Positions 45,847 through 59,797 are shown, numbered from the stretch's first letter. The stretch: DNA of 64,000 bases from Desmodus rotundus (GCF_022682495.2 NC_071391.1:42189998-42253997); one strand, 5' to 3'. The notes: generated from the sequence alone by a model not told the origin. A program made the numbers and translations.

Positions 45847-48219
45847 TCGTACTCTGGGAAGAATTCTCCATATGTTACATAGACCTCTATTATACCCCTG
45901 GAAAAGGAACCTCCTGTGGCTTCATTCTCTACCCCTCTTGTTATAGTTGTTGAAGATCAAACAGCTGTACTTTCAAACAAAGGAAATACAAGTCTGACTA
46001 TGGGATTCACATTTTGAGGGGGAGAAGACTAACCTTTTTTTCAGACTGAACTGAGGTACACCATGGACATGCATATCTACACATCCCCTGACTTTTTCTT
46101 TACTTTAGCACCAGTCACTGGGGCTATAAAGAAGTCAGGCCAGGCCACACATTTCTGAAGAGAAAGATCTTGAGGCACAAAGAAAGGTATTGGTGCAAGT
46201 CACGATATGTTTTCTACAAAATAAAAGGGTGGGAAGGAGGAAAGCAAAGGAAGTGAGCCAACAGGGATTGTTGAATCCCTGAGGAGTCCTGAATGTGTGC
46301 CAGTCTCCCGCAGCCCACACTCAGGAAGATTTCAGCATATTGGAGGAATCTTCATTGTAATAATGAAGAAGAACAAGGCAGGGGAGAAGGAGATAGCATT
46401 TGGCGCTGTGGGGAGTGCACAGAAGGCTGCACTGCAGAGACACTTGAGTAAAGCCCTGAGCAGGTGCAAGATGTGAAGTCAGGGTGGTACAGGAAGGAGG
46501 GAGGTAAAGAGAAAAAACAATGAGAAAGTGCTATTCAATTTTTGGGGGGCTGAATCCTATTCATTTTAAAAACTTCAAGCCAGGTATCACTTCTTCTATG
46601 AAAACTTCTTTTTGATACCTTTTTCATTTCAGATAAAAATTAACATTTATTGAGTACCAAATAAGTGCCAGGGCCTAATACAAATGTTTTGTACGTCTCA
46701 TGCTGTTTGTCTGACAACAACCTAAAGATAACGAAAACTTTCATAGGTCCCACTCTACAGCCAAGCAACAGGAGGAATACAAAAATTAAGAACTTTTCCT
46801 AAGGATAGGCCGCCAGCAAGAGTTGGCATAGGGACATGCGTCCAGGGCCATGTGACTCCGAGTCATGGATTTAACCTCCAGGCAGCACTTCCACCCACTC
46901 TCTGAAATCCAGAAGAAGTCTGAGCTCCGGGAGAGGACAAGCTGGAGTGGTTGCCATTGAGTGACAGTAGGAGGCAAAGAGTAAGACAATTTCTCGAGAG
47001 GACCAGGACGTTTCAAGATATTAACACTGGAGATATAAAATACCACTTTCATAGTCTTTATTTTAGAATAATCGTTAACTTATGTCTCTCTCTCATAGTC
47101 AAGATGGTACGTGCCTCGAGAGAAGAAATTATGCTACTTAACTTTTTATTTCAGGTCTTAGAAGGTAGATGCTCAGTAAATTGTTATGGAATGAATGGAT
47201 AAATAATGAAGAAAATGTGGAGAAATCAGGGAAATAACTCTATACACAGAATGTAGGAGCATAGTGAGCCTATGCATAAGGAATTTAGACACAAAACACT
47301 CCATGCGTCAACAACATGGCCTCATACAATATACACAAATTTAAACAGTAGTGAGTTGTAAATTATACTCAGTATCTTCCTCCACCCCAAGCCTTCTCCT
47401 TTTATCTGCCCCATTTCAGAAAATGACAATGCCCACTATACAACCCAGGAACTGGGAGGAAAATCCTTTCATTCATGCCCTAGACTTGATTACTTCTCCT
47501 TCTGAACACTGTGTCAGTGTCTCCTTCCCCATCCCTACCACACTGATTGCAGATTCTGGCTCTTAGTTTCTCTGGCCTGGAATATTGTAGGAACCTCATT
47601 CCAGTTTGTTCTTTTCAAACCATCTTTGACTTATGCGTGATCTGAGAGCAACTCTGATTAAGTTACTTACCTGCTTACTGTCCCTGGGATTAAGGACAAA
47701 CCCCTTAATAAGGACTTTTTCTCTGACATGTGCTTGTTTTTCCAGTTGTGAATCCCCTACATGGCTGGTGCTCTGGTCACATGAAAATGTTTTCTGTCCT
47801 GTGCACACGCCATGTCTTCTGATGCCTCCTTGCCTTCTGCAAGTGGCTCTCTATTCTTGGAAGCCTCTTCCTGCAATTGTGTATAACTTCCTGCTCATCT
47901 TGCAAGTTTCAGCTGAAACATAATTTCCTGCGTGAAGTTTTCTTGTCTTCCCTTGGCCAAACCAAGGAATCATTTTTTAATTCTCTTAGAACACTTTGTG
48001 TATTTCCTGTAATAGAGCACTTTTATAATTGTGTGTGTGTGTGTCTAGTTATGTCATTGAATTGGTAACAGTATGAGGACAAATCTATTGCTTTGTCACT
48101 GTACCTTCTGCAGCTAGTGGGGTGCTGAACACCAAACTTAGTAATTAATGTAGTCTAAGTTTTAATTATTTTTACATAAGGTTGATGACATTATTAACAG
48201 CTTTATTTTTTGAACCTTA
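45847..48219. repeat. Intergenic with MIR and L2 fragments
   Basis: About 46625-46770 is MIR-like ('taacatttattgagtaccaaataagtgccagggcctaatacaaatg', 'cccactctacagccaagcaac'). About 47550-48110 is an L2 3' region ('cctgcttactgtccctgggattaagg', 'tcagctgaaacataatttcctgcgtgaagttttc', 'gtatgaggacaaatctattgctttg'). No gene is supported. The segment ends at the duplication junction at 48219/48220. Confidence 0.5.
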
Positions 48220-50597
48220 GGCACAGCTAAGGTTCAAGATCAGACCACTTCCTACTTGTCCCACAGCTACTCTCTCAATGCTACAAGATTTAGAGTTAAG
48301 AGATGACAGAATGGTGGAATGATATTTTCTAAGACTGAGAGTATGATGTTTGCCATGAATTGTTTGTGATAGGAATGGCCTTTATAGAAGTCATATTTAA
48401 CTAGCTAGGCAAATAAAAAATTTAACTTGGAAGTAATGCCGGTAAACATGTCAGACATTGTCTTGAGTCAATAAGAGTGCAGGGAAAAGGAAAATGCACT
48501 AAGTAGGGGGGAGAATGATCAGCCTTCCTTTCATACCTCTCGGACACATGCAGTTTCTGACCATGTATCTCCACTGAAACCCAGACGGTTCTCTCTAATG
48601 GAACAAGGGTCATTTTCAGGTTGCAGCCACCTCACAGGAGGTCTAGTTATTGTGATGGCACACCTTTATAAGGTATCTCTCTGTTCCTCCTCTCGATTGA
48701 GTTTATTATGATTCGAATGTCAGTGGCTTTTCTCATCAGAAGCCACAGAGCCCAGAAGACAGTGAAAAATCATCTTTAACATGCTAAAGGAAATACACTC
48801 TTCAAATCAGAATTGGTGTTACAGTAGCTGTAGGTTAGGAAAACTTAAAGCTGTTCATTGTAATCCCTAGAGTAGCCCTAAAAAACCATGACTCTTACTG
48901 TATTGATAGAGGTCTCCAAAGCCACCTGGAACCAGATCCTTCAGATGCATAAAATTGTTTGTTACAAACTCCATTCCCTTTTCTCACCATGAAATTCAGA
49001 TCTTCTGATTTATTGGTTCACTTCTTATTAACTGATCTGTCTGCATTTAAAGAACACACACACAGAGAACTTGACCTGACTTAAGCCAACACGTTCCCTA
49101 GACCACTTGTACATGCACTCATCACATTTATGTTTTGAAGAATTCCATTGTGCAAATGTACCATGGTGTTTGGGTCCACTCATTTGCTGATGGACACTTA
49201 GGTTGCTTCCAGTACTTGGCTATTGTAAATTGTGCTGCTATGAACTTTGGGGTGCATAGGTTCTTTTGGATTGGTGTTTCAGGAATTCTATGCAGCAGAG
49301 AGAAACAAGGAGCTTATACCCTTTGGAATGGCATGGATGGAACTGGAGAGCATTATGCTAAGTGAAATAAGCCAGACGGTGAGGGGCAAATACCATATGA
49401 TCTCACCTTTAACTGGAACATAATAAATAGAAGAAAAAAGGAAACAAAATATAACCAGAGACATTGAAATTAAGAACAATGTAACAATAGCCAGAATGGA
49501 GTGGAGAGGGGATAGTGTGGAGAGGGGTCTATAGGAGCTACTATAAAGGACACGAGGACAAACTCAAGGGGGAGGATAGAGGTAGGGGAGGGATGTGGGA
49601 CTGGGTGGGGTGAGGTGGAGGGATGGGGAGAAAATGCAGATAATTGTAACTGAATAAAAATAAAAAAATGAAATAAAATAAAAATTTATGTTGTGAATCG
49701 AATGTGGCAGATACTGTATGAGCAATTGGGAGTGTATCAGTAAACACAATCGGATGAAGGCTGTCTTAACGTTGAACAGAAGATTCCCTATGCTAAACTA
49801 TTGTATCTCATCACTGAATGCTCTGTGTTACACACATGCTCAGAATATTGTGTTGTGTAGATTGTGAATTGAACCAGTCAGTCTGGGATTTTTAAGTAGT
49901 TAAGACATTAGTGGAGATAATTTGGTTTCATAGGCTATATGTAATGGACATTTGTCAATTTTTGGCTTCTGATCATTGAATACCCTTTCTATGTTTATAG
50001 TTTTCTGTGAATTTGGGGGGTTTTTAGAGTGCGCCTCACTCTCCACAGAACTTGAATATTACCCCAAATCCACTTTGTCTTCATTGCAGCTAGGGCATAG
50101 CATGTAACTTGCACTCAATTAGCTAGGCCCAGTCTAACTTTAAATTAAGAGGCAGTAATACAAGAAAGCAAAGACAGCAAACCGTTTCTTGTATTTTTGA
50201 AAAATAGACATTTTAAAGCAGTTTCAGGTTTACAGGAAAATTGCAAAGATATATAGTACAGTGAGCTCCCATATACCTCCTCACTTTTCCCTATTATTTT
50301 TTCTAACTTTATTTTTATTGTTGACACTATTGGAGATGTCCCTGTTTCTCCCCATTTTGCGCACCTCCACCCAGTCCCTACCCCCCTGCCCCGGCCATCA
50401 CCACACTGTTCTCTGTGTCTATGGGTTATGCATGAATGTTCTTTGGCTAATCCCTTCACCTTCTTTCATGCAGTCTTCTCTCCCTGCTCCCCTCTGACAG
50501 CTGTCAGTCTGTTCCATGTGTCCATGCCTCTGGTTCTATGCTGTTCATCAGTTTGTCTTACATTATTATGGTACATTTGTTACAATTAAGAAAATAA
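48220..50597 (+). repeat. Segmental duplication copy 2, block A
   Basis: Direct repeat of 21240-23081, starting abruptly at 'ggcacagctaaggttcaaga' within what in copy 1 is a longer MIR. It is about 540 bases longer because of the private L1 insertion at 49140-49683. It ends 'gttacaattaagaaaataa' and runs without interruption into block B at 50598, so it preserves the site that received the half-L1 in copy 1. Confidence 0.9.
49140..49683 (+). mobile_element. Twin-primed L1 insertion private to copy 2
   Basis: About 49140-49290 is antisense ORF2 ('ccatggtgtttgggtccactcatttgctgatggacacttagg'); about 49300-49683 is sense ORF2 end, 3' UTR and A-rich tail ('catggatggaactggagagcattatgctaagtgaaataagcca'). 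The flanks ATTTATGTTTTGAA (49126-49139) and ATTTATGTTGTGAA (49684-49697) are a target duplication with one mismatch. Copy 1 has the empty site once at 22149-22162, so the insertion is younger than the duplication. Confidence 0.85.
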
Positions 50598-52440
50598 CAT
50601 CGATGCCTTATTATTAACTAAAGTCCATACTTTATTCAGAATTCTTTAGGATTCTTTTTTTTTTTGTATTATTATTATTTTTTACTGACCCTTTTTCTGA
50701 TCTGTCAAAATATTGTGTTACATTGAGTTGTCATGCCTCCATAGGTTCCTCTTGGCTGTGACAATTTCTCAGACTTGTTTTCCATAACCTTTACAGCTTT
50801 GAGGAGTACTGGTCATATATTTTATGCGAAGCTCATCTATTAGAATTTTCCTGATGTTCTTCTCATGAGTAGGTTCAGGTTATGAGTTTGGGGAAGGCAG
50901 ATCACAGAGAAAGTGCTGTTTCCATCATATCAGCTGAGGGAGACATACTGTCAACATGACTTATCACTGTTGACGTTAGCCTTGATCATCTGACTAAGGT
51001 AGTGTTTTCATCACACAATTTCTTTTTTTTTTTTTCTTTTTATGTAAGTGGCAGAGGAAGCAGCAACATCCCAATTTCCAGTTTCAGCAGAGCAGCAGCT
51101 CCAGAATCACCCTGCACTGATGGTGTTGGCAGGGTAATTGCGCCATCTAGTGTTGGATGGTAGTTCTGTGATACCGTTTGGGCCTGTGGTTCTGGCTGAG
51201 GACCAGAATACCAGAATCGTCATTTTCCATTATTTGTCCTTTTACATTTAATCATGCATTATCAGTTCCTCTTACTTGCAAATAAGAGCCCTGGCTGAGA
51301 CATGATATTTACTATGATTTTGGGGTGTGCATACTAAGTATTTCTTTCTTTAGAAGCTTTCTGGCCCTTTACTCTCCCTCTCCCTCCACAGACTGAGAGA
51401 GAGCAGTTTCAAGCAGACTGCTTTTCATTGGTAGTGTGAGAAAGGCCCAGCAGCATCTATTTTGAAGGAATGAATAGGAGTATGATTCTCTCAGCGTTTC
51501 AGTTGTCCATTGCCTCATCACAAACCCTCTCAAAACCTAGTGCCTTAAAACGGTAACTGTTTTATTATGCTCAGGATCTGTGGGTTTCGAATTTGGACAG
51601 TGGGGATGGAAATTATGTTAGATAAAGGAATTTTAGCGGAATAAGGGGATGGTTGTGTGAGAATTGATTTGGGGCAAATATGGGAATTGACTTCAATGAG
51701 GTGTGGTGTAGAAGGATAATAAAAAAATTGTCCTAGGAATAAAACTAGAAAAAGTGAGTTCAAGGTACATGGAAATCGGTTTTGACCTACCCTGAGGAAC
51801 ACATTTGTAACAGAGAAACTATATATGAAAGAGAACAATCCAAGAGAGTCAGGAGCTATAGCATTCCTGTTTAGGCAAATGCTAGATACTTATTCAATAA
51901 AAAATATTATAGAGTACTTTAGGCCTCAGATACATGGTTGGAATAGAAGACTGTGGAATTCATTTTTTACTCTGATACCCCATAACTATATGAAATTTGG
52001 ATGGACAATACAAAAAACTTTTTCTGGAGGTTTCAGGAGAGAACATTATGAACTATCAAATATTATTACCTCTAGTACTTTTTACAAAATGAAACATTAT
52101 GGTACATGATCCCAGTATTAAAAACTCTTCCAGATATTTTGACTGTTTTAGTCAGAGCCTATTCCTGGGACATCTAAACTTGAAACATCTTTGATATTAG
52201 AATCATGCATGCATTCATGTTTCAATATAATCCAGTTTAAACTTCCTACACTCCATTGTCACCATGGTAAAAACATGTCCATGTTAGATGAATTAACCAC
52301 ACACCTCTTCAAGATAACATGAGAGTTTACATATTCAGGATATAATCTACCTTTTCATCCTTTTATTTTTTTCCTCTATGTTCTAGCTTAGAGAGTGGTA
52401 TTCACAGTTTCTACAACATGTCCTCCATATTCATGCTTTA

Positions 52441-52650
52441 AAAAAAAAAAGATTTTATTTATTTATTTTTAGACAGAGGGGAAAGGAGGGAGAGAGAGAG
52501 AGAAACATCAGTGTGCGGTTGCCTCTCGCACACACTTCACTGGGGACCTGGCCCACAACCCAGGCATGCTCCATGACTGGGAATCAAACTGGTGATCCTT
52601 TGGTTTGCAGGCAAGTGCTTAAGCCACTGAGGCACACAATCCAGGGCCTC
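52441..52650 (-). mobile_element. VES-type SINE downstream of OR2D3 copy 2
   Basis: Reverse-complement partner of 32716-32935: A/T tail at 52441, CT tract, 'ggcccacaacccaggcatgctccatgactggg' and the tRNA-like head near 52640. Confidence 0.85.
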
Positions 52651-52752
52651 ATGCTTGTTTTTTTTTTGAAATGAGCTAGTTCATAACTGCCTATCCGAGT
52701 TCTGCTCCTCTTTGAAGGGTGTGACCATAGCCCAAAATGAGACACCCAGAGG

Positions 52753-53697
52753 TCACTGCCTCTGAGAAGAAGTCTTTCTTCTCGTTAGTTTCCTGAGAGC
52801 CCCTTTCACATCCTTGTTTCGCAGGCTATAAATAATGGGGTTCAACATTGCCGTCACCACTGAATAAAACACAGATATCATCTTATCCCGCACTTTGGTG
52901 GTCTTGGAGTTTGGACGCATGTAGCTGAATATTCCTGACCCATAGAAAAGGATGACGAGAACGAGGTGGGAGCTACAGGTGGAGAAGGCCTTGAGCCTGC
53001 CCTCCCCTGACTGCATCTGGATCACAGTGGAGATAATATGACAGTAGGAAACAAGGATCAGGGAGACAGGAGATAGGAGCATGACCACACCCATTGCAAA
53101 GATGCCCATTTCAGTGCTGTAGGTGTCTGCCGAAGCCACCTTCAGGAGTGCAGGAGGTTCACAAAAGTAGTGGTTTACAATGTTCTGCCCTCGATAGGGA
53201 AGCTGGAAGGTGAAGGTGGTGTCCACCAGAGACACTATTGTCCCACTGGCCCAGGATGCTAGCGCCAGCTGGAGACACACCTGTTGTGTCATGATGGTGG
53301 AGTAGTGCAGGGGCTTGCAGACAGCCACATACCGGTCATAGGACATAACCGCCAGTAGCTCGCACTCTGTGCACCCCACCAGAAGGAAGACAAATATCTG
53401 GGCCACGCACCCTCCAAAAGAAATAGTTTTCCTAGTTACCAGGAAGTGGACCAACACCTGAGGGACAATGCTAGTAGAGAAACAAAGATCTGCAAAAGAC
53501 AGGTTTCGAAGAAACAAATACATGGGCGTGTGAAGCCGAGAATCCATGAAGGTGAGAATGATGATGAGCAGGTTTCCAAGCACAGTCAACAGATAAATGA
53601 TGAGGAAAAGAATAAACAGCAGGATCTGGGTCTGCAAGTCCCGTGAAAGGCCGAGGAAGATGAACTCAGCCACAAAGGTCTGGTTTTCTTCTCCCAT
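52753..53697 (-). CDS. OR2D3: Olfactory receptor OR2D3, copy 2 (intact)
   Basis: A 314-codon single-exon receptor, paralogue of the gene at 31673-32617, encoding an odorant GPCR of the same type. MGEENQT start, LHTPMY 55-60, [10 protein letters not shown] 118-127, KAFSTC 236-241 and [11 protein letters not shown] are intact. By hand count about 30 bases differ from copy 1, 18 of them changing a residue. Notable here: Glu113 inside TM3 (Val in copy 1), Cys219 (Trp in copy 1), Ser242, and Ala283 replacing the conserved proline of PMLNP in TM7. No frameshift or stop. It keeps the orientation expected from human synteny, but stands outside OR2D2 rather than between OR2D2 and ZNF215. The TM changes could affect folding or ligand choice; whether it is expressed is unknown. 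Confidence 0.92.
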   Translation of the reverse strand: MGEENQTFVAEFIFLGLSRDLQTQILLFILFLIIYLLTVLGNLLIIILTFMDSRLHTPMYLFLRNLSFADLCFSTSIVPQVLVHFLVTRKTISFGGCVAQIFVFLLVGCTECELLAVMSYDRYVAVCKPLHYSTIMTQQVCLQLALASWASGTIVSLVDTTFTFQLPYRGQNIVNHYFCEPPALLKVASADTYSTEMGIFAMGVVMLLSPVSLILVSYCHIISTVIQMQSGEGRLKAFSTCSSHLVLVILFYGSGIFSYMRPNSKTTKVRDKMISVFYSVVTAMLNPIIYSLRNKDVKGALRKLTRRKTSSQRQ

Positions 53698-53894
53698 TCA
53701 GAGTTATGCCTATTTACCTGTTTGGACCCACCACCAAGAAAAACTTTGGGTTACTGACATCAAGTCCTGTAGAAGAGGCTTATTTAAAACTGACACCTAC
53801 TTGGATATTTTTTAGCTCTTTGGCTATCCAACTTGTTCTTATTAATGCTAAATATAACATTTTTATTCTTATTACTTGGTTGTAATTTTTTACA

Positions 53895-54126
53895 GTAATT
53901 TATTTACTTATTTTTAGAGAGAAGGAAAGTGGGGAGAAAGAGAGAAAGAGAAACACCGATGTCAGTGCGAGAGAAACACTGATGGGTTGCCTCTCATACG
54001 TGCCCTGACCAGCTCCCTAATCAGGAAAACCAAACCACAGCCCAGGCATGTGGCCAGACTGGGACAGAACTAGCAAACTTTTGCCTTGTGGGACGATGCC
54101 CACCAAGTAAACCACACTGGTCAGGG
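53895..54126 (-). mobile_element. VES-type SINE upstream of OR2D3 copy 2
   Basis: Partner of 31243-31480 in opposite orientation, with 'ccacagcccaggcatgtggccagactggg' and 'caccaagtaaaccacactggtcaggg' at the head end. Confidence 0.85.
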
Positions 54127-57100
54127 CAGTGGTTGTAATTTAAATCCAGGTACAGACTGCACAGTAAATGTAAAGAACACTTGCCTATCTCTCAGAGGTA
54201 GGATTTGAATGCTTATGGACACATGTGTGTGTGTGTGGCATGGGGAAGAAGATGATTTACTCTGCAGACAGAAAAGGAGAGTAACAAAGGAGTGAAAAAG
54301 GAGGTAAAACGAAGAAGTGTTGTACATTTACATTCCACGAAAGGTCAGGAATAATCATTCATTCTTTTACACTCCAAAGATTTCATCTATGAACTTTACT
54401 AATTAATTCAACAGGATGTCTCTTTATATACTATGGGTAGAAGGTGAGGAAGAAAACATTAAGAGTGGTTAAAATAGAATAAAGGAAATAGAAGTTAGAA
54501 GAAAGCAGGGACAGAAAGCTAGACCCAGAGATGTGGAGAAGAGCAGAAGGACGAGGGGAAGCAGGAAGAGATCTGTGAGTCTGGCTCTTTCCCCCAAACC
54601 AAAAGCAAGGGTAATGAATTTTTTATCCATCGAGGCCCTAACAGCATTGTAACTACATGGCATTTATAGAAATCTCCGCATAGTGACGGTGACACACAAC
54701 TGCATACATGTGGATCATTATCCACACACACCTCATGCTACATACAAACCATATCCCACACAAACATGTACACGTCCACCCATCACAGAGATACTCACAT
54801 AAGTGTTTCATATTCTTATATGTGAACCCTCACGGGCATCAAATCTTTCACCGTAACAGAAGGAGTCACAGAGCAGGCACTTGGATACTGAGCCAATTGG
54901 ATACTGACCAAGGCTGGGTAGGTGGGAACCCACCATGCCTGGCTTGTATGGGTAGGACCTCGCAGAATAGGGTGTAGCTGTGGAGGCACCAGCATTGGGG
55001 GTCAGCATCCTCCTCTGGACTAGATGGACAGCGCTGATGTCATGGGACCCCCTCTCCTCTAACTGCCCTTACTCACAAAGGGGTTGGAAGCAGCAATGCC
55101 AGCATCCCTAGAACAGTGTCCCATATAGACCTGTTTCCCTCACATTCCTAGACTCAGAGCCTTCTCAAGATCAAGAGGCTTTGGATGAGGTTCCTCAAAG
55201 TAAGGTTCCTAGTTTCCTTCAGGCCCTCTGCCTGTTCAGTGGGAGATGGGGGAACAAATGCCAGCTGAGGGGAATGATGCAAACTGAAGGGCTGACAGCA
55301 GAGGGCATGGGAGGCAGAGTCAGGCAGAGTGGGATGTCTCTGGAAACAGCCTCTTCCCTAAGAGGAAAGTCTGGAAGAGGATTTTAGGTTGAGTTTCTAA
55401 AGAAGAATGGAAATAGATTTGCTGTCTCTGAGAGATTAGCAAGGAAAACAGGGATGTGTGGGAGAATAAATGACAAGGTTCATTTTTCCCAACACCATTT
55501 GCACCCCCACTGCAACCCCCCAGTCAGTACTGCAGAATCCTGCAGACTGAGGCTCAGCAGCAGCTTTCCCACTCTCACCTGAGGGCAGAGCAGGCAGACA
55601 GGGGGCTGAGCAGTCACTGGTTTAGGAATCCAGGATGGAGTGTGGGGGAGAGTGATTTCTGCAGCCTGCAGATCCACTCTGGAAGTACAGCACCAACTCT
55701 AGGTTGGCTCCTAAGCAATGCCTCTCAAGTCCTGCACTGGACTCATCCTAGGAGTGTGACCTCATCCCTAGCCTTTTTGCCTTCTTTGATTGAAGGTACA
55801 GACTCCAATTTTCCTAGATCCCAGTTCTGAACAGCAGGTTTTCCTTCAGGGGAATATTTGAAGGTGCGGTGCTGAGAGTGATGTAAATGAGGGATTTCCT
55901 TGGAGATTTAACAGCCCTCAATTTTATTATCTTTCCATCCTCTGAGGCATCCTAGGGCACTTGGTGTTACATTTGAAAGGATGCAAGAGAAAATGATGTT
56001 GGAAGTATTGAGTTATCAGCTGGTAGGTAGTACAGGCATGTGGGATTCAAGGAGGCACCCTGATGCTGATAGTCCCCAGGTCACATTTCATGTGGCAATT
56101 TACGTTCAGCAAAACATCAATCAATCACATTGAGGAAATGTTATTAACTTGAATTCCACTATTTCACTGGTTTTGTGGTTTGGCTTACACATTACTTTAT
56201 AGTTTACTTAGCTTTGTTTTCACAGCACATATACATGTAACTCATAGAAAAAATGGATTATGTTCTGTGGTATAATATGCCATGATTTATTTAACCTTAT
56301 CCATATTAATAGACACTTGGGTTATTTCCAATCTTTGGACATTAACACAAAATATCTTTCAACATATGTCTTTGTCAAATGTATTTGAAGAATAAGTTTC
56401 CTGAGGCTTATTTGCTGGGTCTCAAGGCATATTCCTTTAAAATATCAGTAGACATTGTCAGTTGCGTTGATTTATACACCCTTTGAAATTGCACAAAAGT
56501 TCCTATTTAGTTACACCTTTACTAACAACTGGTGTCACACTCGCCAATTTTACTATTTTATTACATATACTTTAACTGTACTTGAGGATGAGCATAATTT
56601 TATATGTTTATTAATCACTTTTATTTCTTTTACTGTAAAAGAACTCTTTCCTTTGCTAATTTTCTTTAATTGGGCTGTTCAACATTTACCACTTTGTAAA
56701 ACCTTTAAATAATATGAAAAAAATGGCTGTTTGACTCTATCCTTGGAAATAAGTCTTTTTCGACCTTGCTACTTGACTTTCTTTATGGATATTTGTATCA
56801 CACTTGTGATTTATAATTCAACCTAGGCATACCAATCAGTCTTTTTCTTTATGACTTCTGATATTTGAGTTAAGATTTGAAAGGCCTCTGTTATGAAAAA
56901 TAATGCTTTTAAAAATCATTTATTTTTTCTGTAAGATTGTTGTAGTTTTGCATACATGTATGACTTTCTTTACATCTTGATACATCTAGAATTTATTTTG
57001 ATACAAGGAATGAGATAGGTGTCCTTAGCTTTTCCCCCAGAGAGTCACTTAGCACCATTTATGAGATAATTTCCTATCAATTTCAAATGTCTTGTACCCC

Positions 57101-59781
57101 AGATACTAAAAGCATATATGTGCCCCTGTGTTCACTGCAGCTTTATTTACAATAGCCAGGACATGGAGAGAACTTAACTGTCCTTCGACTGATGATTGGA
57201 TAAAGAAGATCTGGAAGACTTAATCAATGGAATACTACTCAGCCATAAAATATGAAACATTGCCACTCAGAACAACATGAATAGATCTCGAGATTATCAT
57301 GAGAAATGAAGTAAGAAAAGGGCAAGAACCATATGATTTCACTCAAATATGGGATGTAAAATAGATAGCAAAAAAAGTCATAGACACAGACAAGAATGTG
57401 GTGGATACCAGAGGGGTGGGGGCCTGGGGGGAGGATGAAGAGGGTGAATGGGGTCAATATGTGGTGACAAAAGAGGACTAGACTTTTTGGGTGGCGGGCA
57501 TACAGTGGAATACACTGATGATGTGTTATACAATTGTACACTTGAAACGTATACAAAGTTATTAACCAATGTTACCCCCCCAAAACAATGGAAAAACATG
57601 ACAAATAAACTCCTGCTAAATTTGGCTCCTTTTTATACTCCCTAGTCTGTCCCTTTTCTGATTTTCTATTTCTAGAGGAGTACCATGCAATCTTAATTCC
57701 TCCTGTTGTTTATTTGTTTGAATCTCAGGTGTGAAGAGTTAAATTAAAGTACATTCTTAAGTGTATGACATATTACCATGATTACTGATTTCAAAGCCCC
57801 TCTCTTGTTTATTATTTATCTATACGTTTATTTTACTGATTACTTGCTTAAAATATACCTATACATGATTCCCACTGACCTCATAACCATTCTAATGTAT
57901 GCAGTGCCTTTATTCAGTTCTTACACAGGGATTACTTTGTTTGTGTAAGTTCTTTTAATTTATAGAAGTGATGTTGTACTAAGTGTCTCTTTGTTTCTTG
58001 CTTTCTCACTCAGTTCTAAGTCTTGGAGATCGTTCCCATTGCCACATGTACCTCCAGTCTCTTCTGACTGCTGTGGAGCATCCTGTCCTTGGTGTTCACC
58101 CACTGCATTTTCACTGATTTCCTCTCTCAGGGAGGGATGTCCAAGTTACACAAAAATTATCAACACAAATAAAAGAACCAGAAATATCGCAATAATGAGT
58201 CTGTGTGAGAATGTTTTTGGCTCAATAACTGTTACGTCATAGAATATGCATAAGCATAAGATGACCAAGTAATCCTGGATTCCTTCCCAGAATGGCTCTA
58301 GCTCATCACAAAGGTAAATGTGCTCTTCTATTTTCTACTGTTTTGCCATCACTTTATTGTATCTGAATTAATACTTTCTCCATGTCAAATACAGGCAAAT
58401 AAATATCTCTTTGAAAGTTTACTTTGTAGACTTTTATTTATTAATGAATTTGAGCATTGTTTTATATTGATGTAGTCCTTTAAAGTTACTTTTTTTTTTG
58501 TAAATTCCCTTTATACATTTTCTGCTCTGTTTTCTTTTGAGGGGATGGGATTCTTCCTCTTCTTGTTGATTTTTTAGAACTCATTGCAAATACCTGATAG
58601 GAAGTTCTTATCTCTTGTTGGCTTTAGTTAAAACAAATATTTTATCTATTTTCTCATCCATCTTTTAACTATGTTCTTAATGGTTTTTACTAAACACTTT
58701 CCTGGATTTTGATGAAATCAAATTCAGCAAATTTTATCTTATGGACTATGCTTTGGAATTTTTTGACTCTAGGTCACTAAGATATACTGCTATGTTTTCT
58801 TCTATAATGTCATTGTTCTCTCGTAACTTTTAGATACTTAATCCATTTATCAACCACCTCCTTCTGTCAGATTAGGCAGGAATTCAGTTGTCTTTTTCTC
58901 CTTGTAGTGAACTAATTTTTACCAACACTATTTATTAAACTATTTGTCTCTGCCTAATGATACTTGGAATTACCTTTGTTTTACATTAAATTTACATAGA
59001 GATCTATCCATAAGCTCTAAATCCTGCTCCATTTTTTTAGTAGTCAATTTTTGCACCATTACCACTGGCTTTTATTTTCGGGCCTTAGCAATATGTCTTA
59101 ACATCTGGTAGGACATTCCTAGATCACCTGTTTCAATACTCTGACGAAGTGTAGATTTCTTCTCCACATACATGTAAAGGTAAATCTCTTGGGTTACTCT
59201 AAACTTCCAACTGGAATGGTTATTCATATTACCCTAAATTTATAGATCCATTTGAGGAGAAATGATATCTCTATAATATTAAAGTCAACTGATCCAAAAG
59301 ATGAAATATCTCCCCATTTATTCAAGTCATCTTGTACTTTACTAGGGCTAATTTGTTACCCCCATGATTCATTGCCACATACTTTAAAACTTTTGCTGCC
59401 ATTGTGGAATTGTACCCTGTTTTTAAAGTTACATTTTTAATTGGTTATTGCTGGTAGAGAGGTAGAAAAATTGTTTTAATTTTTTTAAGTTTGAGCTCCA
59501 ATACAGAAAACTTGCACATCTTTCTTTCCAGTTTCTAAAGGTTTTTTTGTTGACTTTTGTGTTTGTTCTCTAGATTGGTAATCATACATGATAAACAAGT
59601 AGTACAGTTTTACACCTTATCTTCTGTTTCTTATGTCCTACACTACTTATATTTTTCTTTCTTCATGGTATCCTTTATTACTCTCAGTACTATGCTAAAC
59701 AGTAGTGGTGAGAAAAATGTCCTTCTTTGTCTTGTTCCTTATCTTAGAGACTGCACCCAAAATTCCCCAGGAAATATGAGA
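54127..59781. other. Remaining block B sequence, copy 2, no gene
   Basis: Counterpart of 25010-31240. It includes the old L1 tail at about 57105-57615 (plus orientation). Open frames of 60-105 codons here are either repeat-derived or differ in frame from copy 1, so no coding gene is supported. Confidence 0.4.
57105..57615 (+). mobile_element. Old L1 tail in block B, copy 2
   Basis: Sense L1 ORF2 end and 3' UTR ('tgtgttcactgcagctttatttacaatagcc', 'cttcgactgatgattggataaagaag', 'tgtacacttgaaacgtata'). Counterpart of 27200-27710. Confidence 0.72.
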
Positions 59782-59797
59782 TGTGTTGTTGGGTTTT

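Larger units (their letters stand above)
50598..59781 (-). repeat. Segmental duplication copy 2, block B (ancestral orientation)
   Basis: Reverse complement of 25010-34793, joined directly to block A on the left and block C on the right. It lacks the 554-bp segment of copy 1. It carries the second OR2D3, the two SINEs and the same old L1 tail. Its OR2D3 has the orientation relative to OR2D2 and OR10A4 that I know from human, so this block seems to be the uninverted form. Confidence 0.9.
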
